The notes under the pieces: generated by a model
Databases searched by the model: none
The model's input: the letters and a program-made list of their open reading frames with translations, nothing else
Told to the model about the DNA's origin: nothing
In this document: piece by piece, positions 1-8,009 of the stretch
Numbering within the stretch: position 1 is the stretch's first letter
Layout: every line of letters begins with the position of its first letter
Assembly: GCA_900316415.1 (NCBI GenBank)
Contig: ONCV01000023.1
Coordinates: 1-36,854, forward strand
Length of the DNA stretch: 36,854 bases
Direction of reading: 5' to 3'
From: an uncultured Eubacteriales bacterium
GTDB lineage: Bacteria; Bacillota; Clostridia; Christensenellales; Aristaeellaceae
Position numbers and translations under genes: made by a program

Positions 1-290
1 TCTGCCTTGAGCTGTTCCGTGACGCCTTCTTGCTTAACCATCTGTGTTATCAAGCTTTCAAGCATCGCTGTCGCTCTTCCGTCTGCATAGGCAAGATGTT
101 TGCCCATAGTTCCTTTTAGAATGAGTCGCTGATAAAGGCTCGGATGCTGCTCCTTCAGGTATTCCCTGTGCATCCGTCCCCATTTTCCAATGGAGCGCTG
201 ATCAGTTTCCTCAATCGCCAGGTTCGGATAGTACATCCCGTCTTTGCCCAGGGTATAGGTGCCGCCAAGCTCTTCAAACAGAGATTTCAT
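1..290 (-). CDS. tnpV: TnpV-like transposon protein, partial (C-terminus beyond window)
   Basis: Reading leftwards from an ATG at 290-288 gives an open frame that runs off the window edge after about 96 codons. It starts MKSLFEELGGTYTLGKDGMY and continues with PNLAIEE, IGKWGRMHREYLKEQHP and QMVKQEGVTEQLKA. This matches my memory of TnpV, a small protein carried by Tn4451-type and related clostridial transposons. TnpV has no settled function; full members are about 120 residues, so some 20-30 C-terminal residues are missing here. A purine-rich stretch (GGAGGAAAACACA) just before the ATG is a good ribosome binding site and supports the start. The DNA is AT-richer than the rest of the window, as is the neighbouring broken ArdC-like gene, which fits a mobile-element scar. 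I see the sequence pattern directly; the family name rests on recall. Confidence 0.8.
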   Translation of the reverse strand, partial: MKSLFEELGGTYTLGKDGMYYPNLAIEETDQRSIGKWGRMHREYLKEQHPSLYQRLILKGTMGKHLAYADGRATAMLESLITQMVKQEGVTEQLKA

Positions 291-464
291 TGTGTTTTCC
301 TCCATAATTCAGTATTGACCAATCCGGCACGCAGATGCCTTTTCTGAATTTCTGGCTAATACTGTTTTATGGAATACCCCAGTTTGCGTCGATATTTCCG
401 TTTCGTTGGTTTGTATCAAAGTCGACAGGGTTTTTTCTGTGACCAGAGCAAGTTGAGAGGGTAG

Positions 465-507
465 AAAATGGCTGGAAACGTTGCTAGAGAACAAATCCAG
501 CCATTTT
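465..507. repeat. Perfect 12-bp inverted repeat
   Basis: The arms AAAATGGCTGGA (465-476) and TCCAGCCATTTT (496-507) are exact reverse complements around a 19-base loop. No T-run follows on either strand, so it is not a standard terminator. It lies between the tnpV start and the broken ArdC-like gene and could be a transposon-associated structure; no function can be assigned. Confidence 0.5.
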
Positions 508-524
508 ACGTGATTTCAAAATAA

Positions 525-992
525 AATGTACATCCACGGTGGACTGTCTCTGTAAAGAACACTACGCTGCAGCCTGATGAAGCTGCAGATGCGGTCATCA
601 ATGAGTATGTTAACAGAAGTGGAGTGAGGCTGATAGTAAAACAGTCAGACAGAGCCTTTTATCGACCTTCAACAGACAAAATTGTTGTTCCTGAACTCAG
701 CCAGTACAGCAGACGTGAAGAATACTACTCAACAGCATTTCATGAACTGACGCATTCTACCGGCCATCTGAGCCGCCTGAACCGCATTTCTGATGTTGCT
801 GCCTTTGGAAGTCATGACTACAGCAAGGAAGAACTGGTCGCTGAACTCGGCGCTGCGTATCTGGTTAACCATTGCGGCCTTGAAACTACATCCAGCTTCA
901 ACAATAGCGCAGCATACCTTGCGGGATAGCTGCAAGCCCTGAAGAATGACAAAAAGCTCATTGTATCTGCAGCGGGTGCAGCTGAAAAGTGT
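525..992 (+). pseudogene. Broken ArdC-like zincin metallopeptidase
   Basis: From about 540 the frame reads WTVSVKNTTLQPDEAADAVI and continues NEYVNRSGV, then FHELTHSTGH with an HExxH zinc site (HELTH) and a downstream acidic segment SKEELVAELGAAYL. This is the C-terminal metallopeptidase part of ArdC-type antirestriction proteins carried by conjugative elements and plasmids. The gene is broken. The N-terminal ssDNA-binding part is absent, with a stop codon at 522-524. A TAG at 927-929 falls where the family usually has Trp (context YLAG-stop-LQALKNDKK). Similarity fades after AAEK near 990, just before a terminator-like hairpin. In the element it would have sat in the cytoplasm of a recipient cell to counter restriction; that role is from the family, not shown here. 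Confidence 0.72.
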
Positions 993-998
993 CCCACT

Positions 999-1031
999 CT
1001 GGAAGTAACCTTTTCACTTCAGCTGTTTTTT
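999..1031 (+). terminator. Terminator-like hairpin after the ArdC remnant
   Basis: CTG-g-AAGT (999-1006) pairs with ACTTCAG (1016-1022) and is followed by CTGTTTTTTC. The stem is short with a bulge but the T-run is good. It would end transcription of the remnant reading rightwards. Confidence 0.4.
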
Positions 1032-1061
1032 CATTTACAATTATCGGTATCGAAACGTGAA

Positions 1062-1119
1062 GGAGACAGAGAACCCCTGTCTCCTGTCAGCAATCCCAGA
1101 TCTTATGGCCTGGGATTGC
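1062..1119 (-). other. Two hairpins at the 3' end of the caspase-like gene
   Basis: GGAGACAG (1062-1069) pairs with CTGTCTCC (1077-1084), and CAATCCCAG (1091-1099) pairs with CTGGGATTG (1110-1118). The second spans the stop codon of the minus-strand gene. Neither is followed by a T-run on the minus strand, so they may be RNA-stabilising structures or a weak terminator. Confidence 0.35.
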
Positions 1120-3598
1120 GGCGTTTCGGGCGAAAAGCACCTAAGGAATAAAACAGAACCGCGATACCCGCCAGCGTCAGCGCGAGCCACAGGACCGGCG
1201 AAGCGGAGTCCCCCGTTTTAGGGATCTCCGGCGCCGGCAGAATGATCAGAGCCGTACTGACCTCGCCGCCGTCCGAGAATGTGATTTTAACGGGATGCTC
1301 CCCGGGAGACAGGGAGTTCAGGTAAGAAGCCTTCAGGGTCAGGATCAGGCTGCCTTTCACCGCAGTATATTTTTGTTTGCCCGCCTTTTTTTCGTCCACG
1401 AGAAGGCTGTCGAAGCGTTCAAAGGTGTATATATCCTGCTCCGGATCGGTCTGCCGGACCGTAATGACCGCATCGGAACCGTCGCCGAGCACATGCGACA
1501 GGCCGGATTCGGCGGCGATGATGTAGGATCCCGGTTCGGGGAAATCGGGTTCGGGCAGGTCCGGCACCGCGTCGGGATCCCGCTGCTGCTTTACGATGAA
1601 GAGTGGATAGGAGCTGCCCGACGGGAAAACCTGGGTGGTTTGATGTTCGCTGCCGGTGAGATACAGGTTCGCGTGCTTGTCGACATACGCGTACAGCTCC
1701 TTCAGAGTGACGGTGCCGTCCCTGTCGCTGTCCGCCGGCATATATCCGGTGCTTTCGTCGAGAATGGCGCCGTCCGCCAGTGCTTTCGTAAAGACATTAT
1801 ATTCAAGGCTCGCATGGCTGTAGCTTGACTCGTGATACGCGGCGGCAGTCAGGATGTAGAACTTTGAATCCAGATCGGCCTCGGAGAGGAGCGCATCGGC
1901 CAGTTGATCTGCGGTGGTTCCGGGAATCTCCTGATCGTTCACGGCCGCGCCAGAGCCGCAGGAGCCAAGAATCACGATGACCGTCCCCGGAATCCCGTTC
2001 AGCGCTTCCGACAGGGGACCCAGATACAGCATTCCGCTGTCCGGAACGGAGGGATCGTAGTGGGTCACCAGTGCTCCGGCCGCCTCTCCCGTGCTTTCAT
2101 CATCTCCGTGAGAGGCTATGAAAAGCAGGGATACATCGTTTTCATCCGCCCCGCCGAAAACGGAGGAAATGCCCGAAAGGATTTCCTGACTCGTGGGATC
2201 GATCAGCGCGGCGACGCTGTAGCTTCCTTTCGGTCCATCGACGAGATAGTTCAGGAGGTTGGACATGATATTCACGTCTCCCCTGTTCCGGATCGTCGTC
2301 TCGCCGTCCCCCGCGTCAACAACCCCGACCAGAAGAGCCCTGTACTTCGGTTCAGACTCCGGCGGGTTGTCCAGATGAGGAAGGGTTTCCGCCGTAATGG
2401 ACGCGGAAGCCTGATTGACCTCCTTTCCGTTCCGCTTTGCCGTCACATGGAAGGTATATTTCGTCTCCGGATCCAGGCCCGTGACGGTATGACAGTTCAG
2501 ACGGGTGGCATCGCAGACGACGGTTTTTCCCGTCCCGTCCGCCCGGGTCACGGACAGCGTGTACTGGGCGTCCAGAAGTCTGGACCACCACAGGGTGACG
2601 GAGGTTTCCGCGGGATCGGCTGAGGTGAAGGAGAAGGGGTTCTCCTCTCCGGTCACGGTGACCGTATCGCCTTCTGTGAATTTCTTCTCGGCTTCCCCAT
2701 AGGGGCTCACGGTTGCTTCCGCGCGAAACTCATAGGTGACGTCCTTCTTCAGATCGTAAACGGTGAATTCAGTCTGATGCTGATCCTTCATGAGCACCTG
2801 CTCTTCTCCGCCGTTCATCCTGCAATAGATGGTATAGGTGGTCGATCGTATATCTGTTGTCGTCGTGGTGCCGAAGTGGAGGATGACGGAGCCGCATTCC
2901 ATGTCCGCAGTCAGGTTTACATACTCCAGGTCGATCCGTGTGCTGTCGGAGGTGATCTCATGCCCGTTCACCACGACCACGCACTGAAGGAACACCGTGT
3001 TCTGCCCGCGGGAGACGGTATATTCAATTTTCCGTCCGGTCGCGCCGGGGATCGCCTGCCAGGTCTTCCTGAGATCCGTGGACTGGTACCACTGCATTTT
3101 GGTGATGTACTGAAAGATCTCCGGATATTCCCCGCATTCAAGCCGAAGCAGCAGCGTCTGGCCAGGGTTTACGCAGAATCCGCCGGCTCCCTCATCGTGC
3201 TCATCCCGGATGACAGGTTTGGCAATGAAACAGTCGAATTTGTTTTCCTTCGCCCATGTTTCCGCGTAGGAGCCGGGCAGAACAATAACATTCGGATCCT
3301 TTGAAAGGGTTGATTCGAAAGCGTCCTTCGCAATAAACTTCAGGGACATCGGAAGCTTCATATAATGGAAGCCGTGATTCCGGAAGGCGCCGGATCCGAT
3401 CTCTTCCACCCCCTCCGGCAGCAGCAGAAGAATATTCTCCTGGATCGCCTTCGAGTCTGCATAGGCATTCGCGGGAATGACCTTCGTTCCGGCAGGCACG
3501 GTGAATATCGGCTCCTCCTCGGCGGAGACGGGAGAAATCAAAATCAGCAGAAACAGGAGACACAAAAACAAACCAAGGCCCAGTCTGCGGGTTTTCAT
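1103..3598 (-). CDS. Wall-anchored caspase-like cysteine protease with LRR-like and FN3-like domains
   Basis: The 831-residue protein has a signal peptide (cut probably after VSA, residue 26). A BspA-like leucine-rich segment follows (about 30-120; VPAGTKVIPANA, IGSGAFRNHGF), then beta-sandwich and FN3-like domains (about 140-405). A caspase-fold peptidase domain (about 418-620) carries a likely His/Cys pair at H497 (FIASHGD) and C547 (ILGSCGSG). A perfect EF-hand-like loop (D623, D625, D627, T629, E634) follows. Residues about 690-787 form a domain shared with the giant protein at 22614-28283, and the C-terminus is IPKTGD (792-797), a hydrophobic stretch and RPKRR, which is a sortase sorting signal. 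It should act outside the cell, attached to peptidoglycan. Substrate is unknown. It is a single gene read leftwards; RBS AAGGAAGAG precedes the ATG. Clan CD peptidases (caspase, gingipain, clostripain) are the nearest relatives I can name; the fold call rests on motif spacing. Confidence 0.82.
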   Translation of the reverse strand: MKTRRLGLGLFLCLLFLLILISPVSAEEEPIFTVPAGTKVIPANAYADSKAIQENILLLLPEGVEEIGSGAFRNHGFHYMKLPMSLKFIAKDAFESTLSKDPNVIVLPGSYAETWAKENKFDCFIAKPVIRDEHDEGAGGFCVNPGQTLLLRLECGEYPEIFQYITKMQWYQSTDLRKTWQAIPGATGRKIEYTVSRGQNTVFLQCVVVVNGHEITSDSTRIDLEYVNLTADMECGSVILHFGTTTTTDIRSTTYTIYCRMNGGEEQVLMKDQHQTEFTVYDLKKDVTYEFRAEATVSPYGEAEKKFTEGDTVTVTGEENPFSFTSADPAETSVTLWWSRLLDAQYTLSVTRADGTGKTVVCDATRLNCHTVTGLDPETKYTFHVTAKRNGKEVNQASASITAETLPHLDNPPESEPKYRALLVGVVDAGDGETTIRNRGDVNIMSNLLNYLVDGPKGSYSVAALIDPTSQEILSGISSVFGGADENDVSLLFIASHGDDESTGEAAGALVTHYDPSVPDSGMLYLGPLSEALNGIPGTVIVILGSCGSGAAVNDQEIPGTTADQLADALLSEADLDSKFYILTAAAYHESSYSHASLEYNVFTKALADGAILDESTGYMPADSDRDGTVTLKELYAYVDKHANLYLTGSEHQTTQVFPSGSSYPLFIVKQQRDPDAVPDLPEPDFPEPGSYIIAAESGLSHVLGDGSDAVITVRQTDPEQDIYTFERFDSLLVDEKKAGKQKYTAVKGSLILTLKASYLNSLSPGEHPVKITFSDGGEVSTALIILPAPEIPKTGDSASPVLWLALTLAGIAVLFYSLGAFRPKRRNPRP

Positions 3599-3688
3599 AC
3601 AGGCTTCTCTTCCTTTCCCTGGATGCGGGCCGTCGCATGAAACGACGAACGCGGCTGCTGCCGTATAAAACCACGACAGCGTTTATAG

Positions 3689-3716
3689 GTTATCACAGAA
3701 AAGACGGAAAAAGCAA
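3689..3716 (-). promoter_or_regulatory. Possible promoter of the caspase-like surface gene
   Basis: On the minus strand a TTGCTT (3716-3711) and an extended -10 TGTGATAAC (GATAAC at 3694-3689) are 16 bases apart, about 90 bases before the start codon. The match is moderate. The rest of 3599-3822 shows nothing I recognise. Confidence 0.35.
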
Positions 3717-3821
3717 TATAACTCGAACTTCCCACATGCCGTTTGGCGTTATCCATCAGTCGAGCTTCCGGTCCGTAAGCCGTCCATCGGCCTACGAGAA
3801 GCCGGGGGCAGGAGTGAGACA

Positions 3822-3864
3822 ATAAAAAATCCCCCGGCGGGCCCAGGGCCGGGCCGGCGGGGGA
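3822..3864 (-). terminator. Terminator of the GntR-ABC operon
   Basis: Reading leftwards, a long imperfect GC-rich hairpin (CCCCCGCCGGCCC against GGGCCCGCCGGGGG) is followed by ATTTTTTATTG. It lies 18 bases after the permease stop codon. Confidence 0.8.
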
Positions 3865-3881
3865 GAATACGCGGGGTTCCC

Positions 3882-4643
3882 TTACACGCTCAGGTAATGA
3901 TCCATGATATAGGCGGACAGGAAGTACATGACCGCGGAATAGGCCACGGCGACGCCGGCCTGCACCAGCATCGCGGCGGTGAAGTCCATGCCGGGGGTCC
4001 GGAGCAGATTCTGCAGCCAGCCCATGAGCGCGCTCAGCAGGACGAAGAACAGGAAGCTGACCAGGCCATTGCATTTCTTTCCGTTCAGCAGGGCGGAGGA
4101 CACGATGTCCGCCAGATAGGCCACGGAGACGGTGCCCAGCCAGGAAGCCAGCATGGACAGGGCGAGGAGCAGGAAGGTGCCGGTGTTCAGTTCCACCTCG
4201 GCATTCAGGGCCTCCAGCATCCGCTTGCCCATCTCCCACAGCTGATCCAGCTGGCCGAAGCGGCTGAAGAGCAGCGTCACATCCAGCATGCCCAACAGGA
4301 AGAAGGCTGCGGCGGACAGCACCAGGGACAGCCCGTTTTCCAGGAATTTGGCTCCCAGGATCTGATAGCTGTTCCGGGGCGTCATGTACAGCATATAGCC
4401 CTGCTTCGTGTTCATGTCCCGATGCAGGACCACCACGCTCTGGATGCCGATGAACATCACGCCGAAGAGGGCGATCATCACCAGCAGGGGCACGGAGGTG
4501 CCGATCAGGGCGGCGCCGGTTTTGTTGTCGTCGCCCAGGGCGACGCCGATCAGGAACGCGATTTCCGCCGCGGCGGTGATGCCCAGCACGATCAGCTTGG
4601 CGATCCAGGTTTTCCGAAATTCGTATTTCAGCAGCTGTTTCAT
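3882..4643 (-). CDS. ABC-2 type transporter permease
   Basis: The protein is 253 residues with about six hydrophobic segments. It begins MKQLLKYEFRKTWIAKLIVLG, an amphipathic start typical of ABC-2 exporter permeases encoded beside GntR-controlled ATPases. It would form the membrane channel for the ATPase encoded just upstream; the gap between the two genes is only 3 bases, and GGAGGG lies 7 bases before the ATG, inside the end of the previous gene. The substrate is unknown. In the YtrA-type systems of Firmicutes such exporters respond to cell-wall-active antibiotics or export peptides, so envelope stress defence is a reasonable inference. There are no recognisable catalytic motifs, as expected for a permease. 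Confidence 0.85.
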   Translation of the reverse strand: MKQLLKYEFRKTWIAKLIVLGITAAAEIAFLIGVALGDDNKTGAALIGTSVPLLVMIALFGVMFIGIQSVVVLHRDMNTKQGYMLYMTPRNSYQILGAKFLENGLSLVLSAAAFFLLGMLDVTLLFSRFGQLDQLWEMGKRMLEALNAEVELNTGTFLLLALSMLASWLGTVSVAYLADIVSSALLNGKKCNGLVSFLFFVLLSALMGWLQNLLRTPGMDFTAAMLVQAGVAVAYSAVMYFLSAYIMDHYLSV

Positions 4644-4646
4644 TTC

Positions 4647-5345
4647 TCAGCCCTCCACATGTCCATAGATTTCACGGTACCGGTTCGCCATGGAGACTCC
4701 GTCGGTTTCCCGCATCTCCTCCAGATCCCGGACCTCCACCAGCCGGCCGTCCCGGATGAAGACGGCGCGGTCCGCGATGGCCTCCATCTCCTCCACCAGA
4801 TGGGAGGAGAGGAGCAGCAGCTTCTCCGGCTTCGCCTCCGCCAGAATGCAGGTCCGGATCTGATCCCGGGCCAGCAGGTCGATGCCGTTGAAGGGTTCAT
4901 CCAGCATGTACACCTGGGCGTCCCGGGCCAGGGTCAGGGCGATTTTCAGCTTCGCGGCCATGCCGGAGGAAAGGGACTTCGTCTTCAGATCCTCCGTCAG
5001 ATCCATCTGGCGCAGCAGCTCCCGATACCGATCCATGGAAAAATCCGCGAAGAAATCCTGATAGTACCGCCCGGCGCTGCCCGCGGTCATCCAGGCGTAG
5101 AAATACGGCTCCGTGGACATATAGGCGATCCGGGACCGGCTTTCCACCCCGATGGGGCTGCCCTGGAAGGAAATATCCCCGGAGGTGGGCTTCATCAGGC
5201 CCGCCGCCATCTTCATCCAGGTGGTTTTTCCGCTGCCGTTGGGCCCCAGCATCGCGTAGACATGGCCGGGCTCCAGGGTCATGGTGACCCCGTCCACCGC
5301 CCGCTTGCTTCCGAAGGTTTTGGTCAGGTTTTCACATTTCAGCAT
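4647..5345 (-). CDS. ABC transporter ATP-binding protein (exporter type)
   Basis: At 232 residues this has the normal length of a single ABC ATPase. Walker A is GPNGSGKTT, the signature region reads SLSSGMAAKLKIALTLARD (a variant LSSGM in place of LSGGQ), and Walker B is VYMLDEPFNGID. The switch His is in LLLSSHLVEEME. It hydrolyses ATP in the cytoplasm to drive the permease encoded next (3882-4643). The start codon overlaps the 3' end of the GntR gene by 14 bases, indicating translational coupling. The LSSGM signature and short length place it with the YtrB/CcmA-like exporter ATPases. Regulation should follow the operator at 5723-5750. Confidence 0.93.
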   Translation of the reverse strand: MLKCENLTKTFGSKRAVDGVTMTLEPGHVYAMLGPNGSGKTTWMKMAAGLMKPTSGDISFQGSPIGVESRSRIAYMSTEPYFYAWMTAGSAGRYYQDFFADFSMDRYRELLRQMDLTEDLKTKSLSSGMAAKLKIALTLARDAQVYMLDEPFNGIDLLARDQIRTCILAEAKPEKLLLLSSHLVEEMEAIADRAVFIRDGRLVEVRDLEEMRETDGVSMANRYREIYGHVEG

Positions 5346-5703
5346 TTGCGTTTTCCTCCTCTTTCATCAGCATCCTGATCCCGTCCCGGGGCGAGAGCCC
5401 CAGGCCCCGAAGCTCCTCCACAAACCGGAGGAGCGCCGCCTCCGCCATATCCCGCCGGAGGGCGGCGACGCTTTCCGCGTCCTCGGTGACGAAGGTGCCC
5501 AGCCCCCGCCGGGTCTGACAGACGCCCTCCCGCTCCAGCTCCTGATAGATGCGGGCGGCGGTGTTGGGATTGATCCCGTACTGCAGGGCCAGATCCCGGC
5601 CCCCGGGCAGCTTTCCGCCCGGCGGAATCCGCCCGGTGACGATTTCCCGCTTCAGGGAGGTTGCCACCTGGAGCCAGATGGGGATCATCGGGTCGAAGTT
5701 CAT
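5332..5703 (-). CDS. GntR-family transcriptional regulator, YtrA subfamily
   Basis: The 123-residue protein has a winged-helix domain (about residues 10-78; PIWLQVATSLKREIVTGRI, GGRDLALQYGINPNTAARIY, GVCQTRRGLGTFV). Only a short C-terminal tail of about 40 residues follows, which is the hallmark of the YtrA subfamily and leaves no room for a ligand-binding domain. The ATG at 5703 has an excellent RBS (AAGGAGGTGAGCC). It heads the operon with the ABC ATPase and permease and almost certainly represses its own promoter: two ATAGT-type palindromes lie just upstream. In this subfamily the signal is often cell-wall damage or antibiotics; the actual inducer here is unknown. Confidence 0.92.
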   Translation of the reverse strand: MNFDPMIPIWLQVATSLKREIVTGRIPPGGKLPGGRDLALQYGINPNTAARIYQELEREGVCQTRRGLGTFVTEDAESVAALRRDMAEAALLRFVEELRGLGLSPRDGIRMLMKEEENANAEM

Positions 5704-5722
5704 GGGCTCACCTCCTTGCTCC

Positions 5723-5767
5723 TTAGTGCACTATGGGAATAGTACACTATGTTTTTCGGATTGTCAA
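5723..5767 (-). promoter_or_regulatory. GntR operon promoter with paired operators
   Basis: On the minus strand TTGACA (5767-5762) and TACTAT (5744-5739) are separated by 17 bases. The palindrome ATAGTGTACTAT (5750-5739) covers the -10 box and a second copy, ATAGTGCACTAA (5734-5723), follows after a 4-base gap. The two sites sit 16 bases centre to centre, on one face of about one and a half helical turns. A regulator bound here would block the polymerase, which fits autorepression by the adjacent GntR protein. Confidence 0.78.
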
Positions 5768-5791
5768 GCCCCCTTTCAAAATTTTTTTCGG

Positions 5792-5838
5792 CCGGCGTTT
5801 TTCCAAAATCGGAGGATCACCCGGCGTTTTTTCCAAAA
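5792..5838. repeat. Short direct repeat between divergent promoters
   Basis: CCGGCGTTTTTCCAAAA at 5792-5808 recurs with one extra T at 5821-5838 (period 29). It lies between the GntR operon promoter and the kinase promoter. It may be a small duplication or a pair of protein sites. Confidence 0.4.
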
Positions 5839-5844
5839 CCTGAG

Positions 5845-5873
5845 TTGTGGGCGGGGCGCGGCTGTGGTATGCT
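5845..5873 (+). promoter_or_regulatory. Promoter of the kinase-MATE pair
   Basis: TTGTGG (5845-5850), a 17-base spacer and TATGCT (5868-5873) preceded by TGG, giving an extended -10. It lies about 60 bases before the kinase start codon. Confidence 0.55.
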
Positions 5874-5935
5874 ATGCGCCGGAACGCTTTCCCCGCGGCC
5901 GCGGGGAGGCGGGCGAAGGAACGGGAGGGAAACGC

Positions 5936-6562
5936 ATGCGGATTATTACGGTCAGCCGGCAGTTCGGCAGCGGGGGCCGGGAGCTGGGCAAGCGGCTTTC
6001 GGACGCGCTGGGATGGGACTATTACGACCGGGAGATCATCGAGGCCCTGGCCCGGGAGCAGGGGATGAATCCGGAGGGGGTGCACCGGCTGCTGAGCAGC
6101 CACGGATGGCAACAGTATCAGCTGACCTACCGGAACAGCTTCCAGCATATTTCCGCCGGCACCTGGAAGGGGACGGAACTGCTGGTCCGGCAGCGGGAGA
6201 TCCTCCGGGAGATCGCGGAATCCGGGGACGACTGCGTGATCGTGGGCCGGGACGCGGACGTGATCCTGCGGGATCATTCTCCCTTCCGGATCTTCGCCTG
6301 CGCGGACATGGACGCCCGCCTGGCGCGGTGCATGCGCTTTGAGGAAAAGAAGGCGCCGGAGGAGCGGCTGGGAGAGAAGGAGATTCTGCGCAACATCCGC
6401 CGCATCGACCGGGGACGCCGGCAGGTGCGGGAGGTGCTGACCGGCCGGGAAGCCGGGGACAGCAGCTCCTTCGACCTGACCGTGAACACGGCGGGATGGA
6501 GCATTCAGAAACTGACGGAGGCCGTCGCGGATTTTGCCGGACGCTGGTTTGAACAAAGATGA
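5936..6562 (+). CDS. Cytidylate kinase-like P-loop protein
   Basis: The 208-residue protein begins MRIITVSRQFGSGGRELGKR, the variant P-loop of the AAA_26 / cytidylate kinase-like family, in which the usual GK(S/T) is replaced by GSGGRELG. It also contains WDYYDREIIEAL, a conserved block after the P-loop, and VIVGRDADVIL (usually GRGA in relatives). Members are cytoplasmic and presumed nucleotide kinases, but their true substrate is not established. An ATG at 5936 with RBS GGGAGGGAAACGC is preferred over upstream in-frame starts, which would run through the promoter. The stop codon overlaps the MATE start (ATGA), so the two are translated together; kinase-MATE pairing is common in Clostridia by my recollection. 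Confidence 0.83.
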   Translation: MRIITVSRQFGSGGRELGKRLSDALGWDYYDREIIEALAREQGMNPEGVHRLLSSHGWQQYQLTYRNSFQHISAGTWKGTELLVRQREILREIAESGDDCVIVGRDADVILRDHSPFRIFACADMDARLARCMRFEEKKAPEERLGEKEILRNIRRIDRGRRQVREVLTGREAGDSSSFDLTVNTAGWSIQKLTEAVADFAGRWFEQR

Positions 6563-7926
6563 GCAGAAACAAATCGGAATCCATTCAGGATCTGACCCAC
6601 GGGATCGTATGGAAAAAGCTGCTGCTGTTCTTCGTGCCCATCGCGGCGGGAACCATCATCCAGCAGCTCTATAACGCGGTGGACGGGCTGATCGTCGGCC
6701 GCTTTGTGGGCACCGGCGCCCTGGCGGCGGTGGGAGGCAGCACGGCCCAGATCATCAACGTGCTGGTGGGCTTTTTTGTAGCCATGACGGCCGGCGCCTC
6801 CGTGGTGATCGGGCAGATCTACGGCGCGGGGCGCCGGGAGGATCTGGACCTGGCCATCGGGAACGCCGTGGCCGCCATGACCCTCTTCGGCGCGGCGCTG
6901 ATGGCCTTCGGCCTGGCGGCTTCCGGCCTCCTGCTGCGGTTGCTGCAGACGCCGGAGGAGACGATGGAGGGGGCGCTGCTGTATCTTCGGATCTACTTCC
7001 TGGGGGTGCCCCTCGTGATGCTGCTGAACATGGAATCCAGCATCCTGCGGGCCCTGGGAGATTCCTTCCATCCCTTCCTGTTCATGGTGGCGGGCTGCGT
7101 GACCAACATCGTGCTGGACGCGGTGTTCGTCATCGCCTTCGGATGGGGCATCGCCGGGGTGGCGGTGGCCACCGTGGCGGCCCAGGCGGTGAACGCGGCG
7201 CTGCTGACCCGGCAGCTGATGAAGGGCACGAAGGAATACCGGCTGTCGGTCCGGAACCTGCGGCTGAAGGGCGTCTATCTGAAGAACATGCTGCGGCTGG
7301 GGATTCCCTCCGGCCTGCAGTCCTCCATGTACAGCGTGTCCAACATGATTATCCAGGTGGCGGTGAACTCCCTGGGCATGGTGGTGGTGGCCTCCTGGGC
7401 CATGAGCGGCAAGACGGACGGCTTCTACTGGGCGGTGAGCAGCGCCATGGGCGCGGCCATCACCAGCTTCATCGCGCAGAACCACGGCGCGGGAAAGACG
7501 GACCGGGTGAAGCAGTGCGTGCGGCAGGGGCTGATCATGGACTTCACGGTGACGATCGTGATCAGCGCCGCGCTGATGCTGCTGGCCATCCCCATGCTGC
7601 GGATCCTGACGCCGGACGAGGCAGTGGTGCAGACCACCTATCAGATCATGTCCTATTTCGTGCCGTTCTACTTCACCTGGGTGCTGGTGGAGGCGCTCTC
7701 CGCGGTGCTGCGGGGGGCGGGGGACGCGGTGCGCCCCGTGGCCATCATCGGCATCGGCATCTGCCTCTTCCGCGTGATCTGGATCGCCACGGTTTTCGCG
7801 CATTTCGGCACGCTGTTCTCCCTCTGCCTGTCCTACGTGGTGTCCTGGACCATTACCAGCGCCGCGCTGGTGATCTATTACCGGCAGGGGCGGTGGATGA
7901 ACCGCCGCCGGATTGTGGATCGCTGA
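6559..7926 (+). CDS. MATE family efflux transporter
   Basis: The 455-residue integral membrane protein is the usual length for a MATE exporter, with about 12 hydrophobic segments in two similar halves. The N-terminus LTHGIVWKKLLLFFVPIAAG and the following IIQQLYNAVDGLIVGRFVG are typical of the clostridial NorM/DinF branch. It is predicted to use a sodium or proton gradient to expel cationic drugs or metabolites through the cytoplasmic membrane. It overlaps the kinase-like gene by 4 bases (ATGA) and shares its promoter. A second MATE protein lies at 29933-31294 but differs clearly in sequence, so this is not a local duplication. The substrate is unknown. Confidence 0.93.
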   Translation: MSRNKSESIQDLTHGIVWKKLLLFFVPIAAGTIIQQLYNAVDGLIVGRFVGTGALAAVGGSTAQIINVLVGFFVAMTAGASVVIGQIYGAGRREDLDLAIGNAVAAMTLFGAALMAFGLAASGLLLRLLQTPEETMEGALLYLRIYFLGVPLVMLLNMESSILRALGDSFHPFLFMVAGCVTNIVLDAVFVIAFGWGIAGVAVATVAAQAVNAALLTRQLMKGTKEYRLSVRNLRLKGVYLKNMLRLGIPSGLQSSMYSVSNMIIQVAVNSLGMVVVASWAMSGKTDGFYWAVSSAMGAAITSFIAQNHGAGKTDRVKQCVRQGLIMDFTVTIVISAALMLLAIPMLRILTPDEAVVQTTYQIMSYFVPFYFTWVLVEALSAVLRGAGDAVRPVAIIGIGICLFRVIWIATVFAHFGTLFSLCLSYVVSWTITSAALVIYYRQGRWMNRRRIVDR

Positions 7927-7929
7927 GGC

Positions 7930-7983
7930 TTTACTTTTGGAAAAAGGAAGCGTATGATACGTATCAACCTACTGGACAGCAGG
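7930..7983 (+). promoter_or_regulatory. Amino acid uptake operon promoter with candidate Rrf2 operator
   Basis: TTTACT (7930-7935), a 17-base spacer and TATGAT (7953-7958) form a promoter 52 bases before the first permease. Just downstream, around the expected start of transcription, lies the near-palindrome CCTACTGGACAGCAGG (7968-7983; 6 of 7 pairs match). The left half resembles CCTATTGAC at the promoter of the binding-protein gene (10638-10654). The Rrf2 gene in this operon is the natural candidate to bind both. A second exact palindrome, GATACGTATC, lies at 7956-7965. Confidence 0.6.
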
Positions 7984-8009
7984 GTAAATGCGGAAAGGAG
8001 GGAAACGGA

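Noticed and set aside
144..347. Small plus-strand frame over the tnpV region
   Set aside because: The opposite strand codes for a recognisable TnpV with a good RBS; this one has no such support.
1062..1119. Standard terminator for the caspase-like gene
   Set aside because: Both hairpins lack a downstream T-run on the minus strand, so they are listed as structures only.
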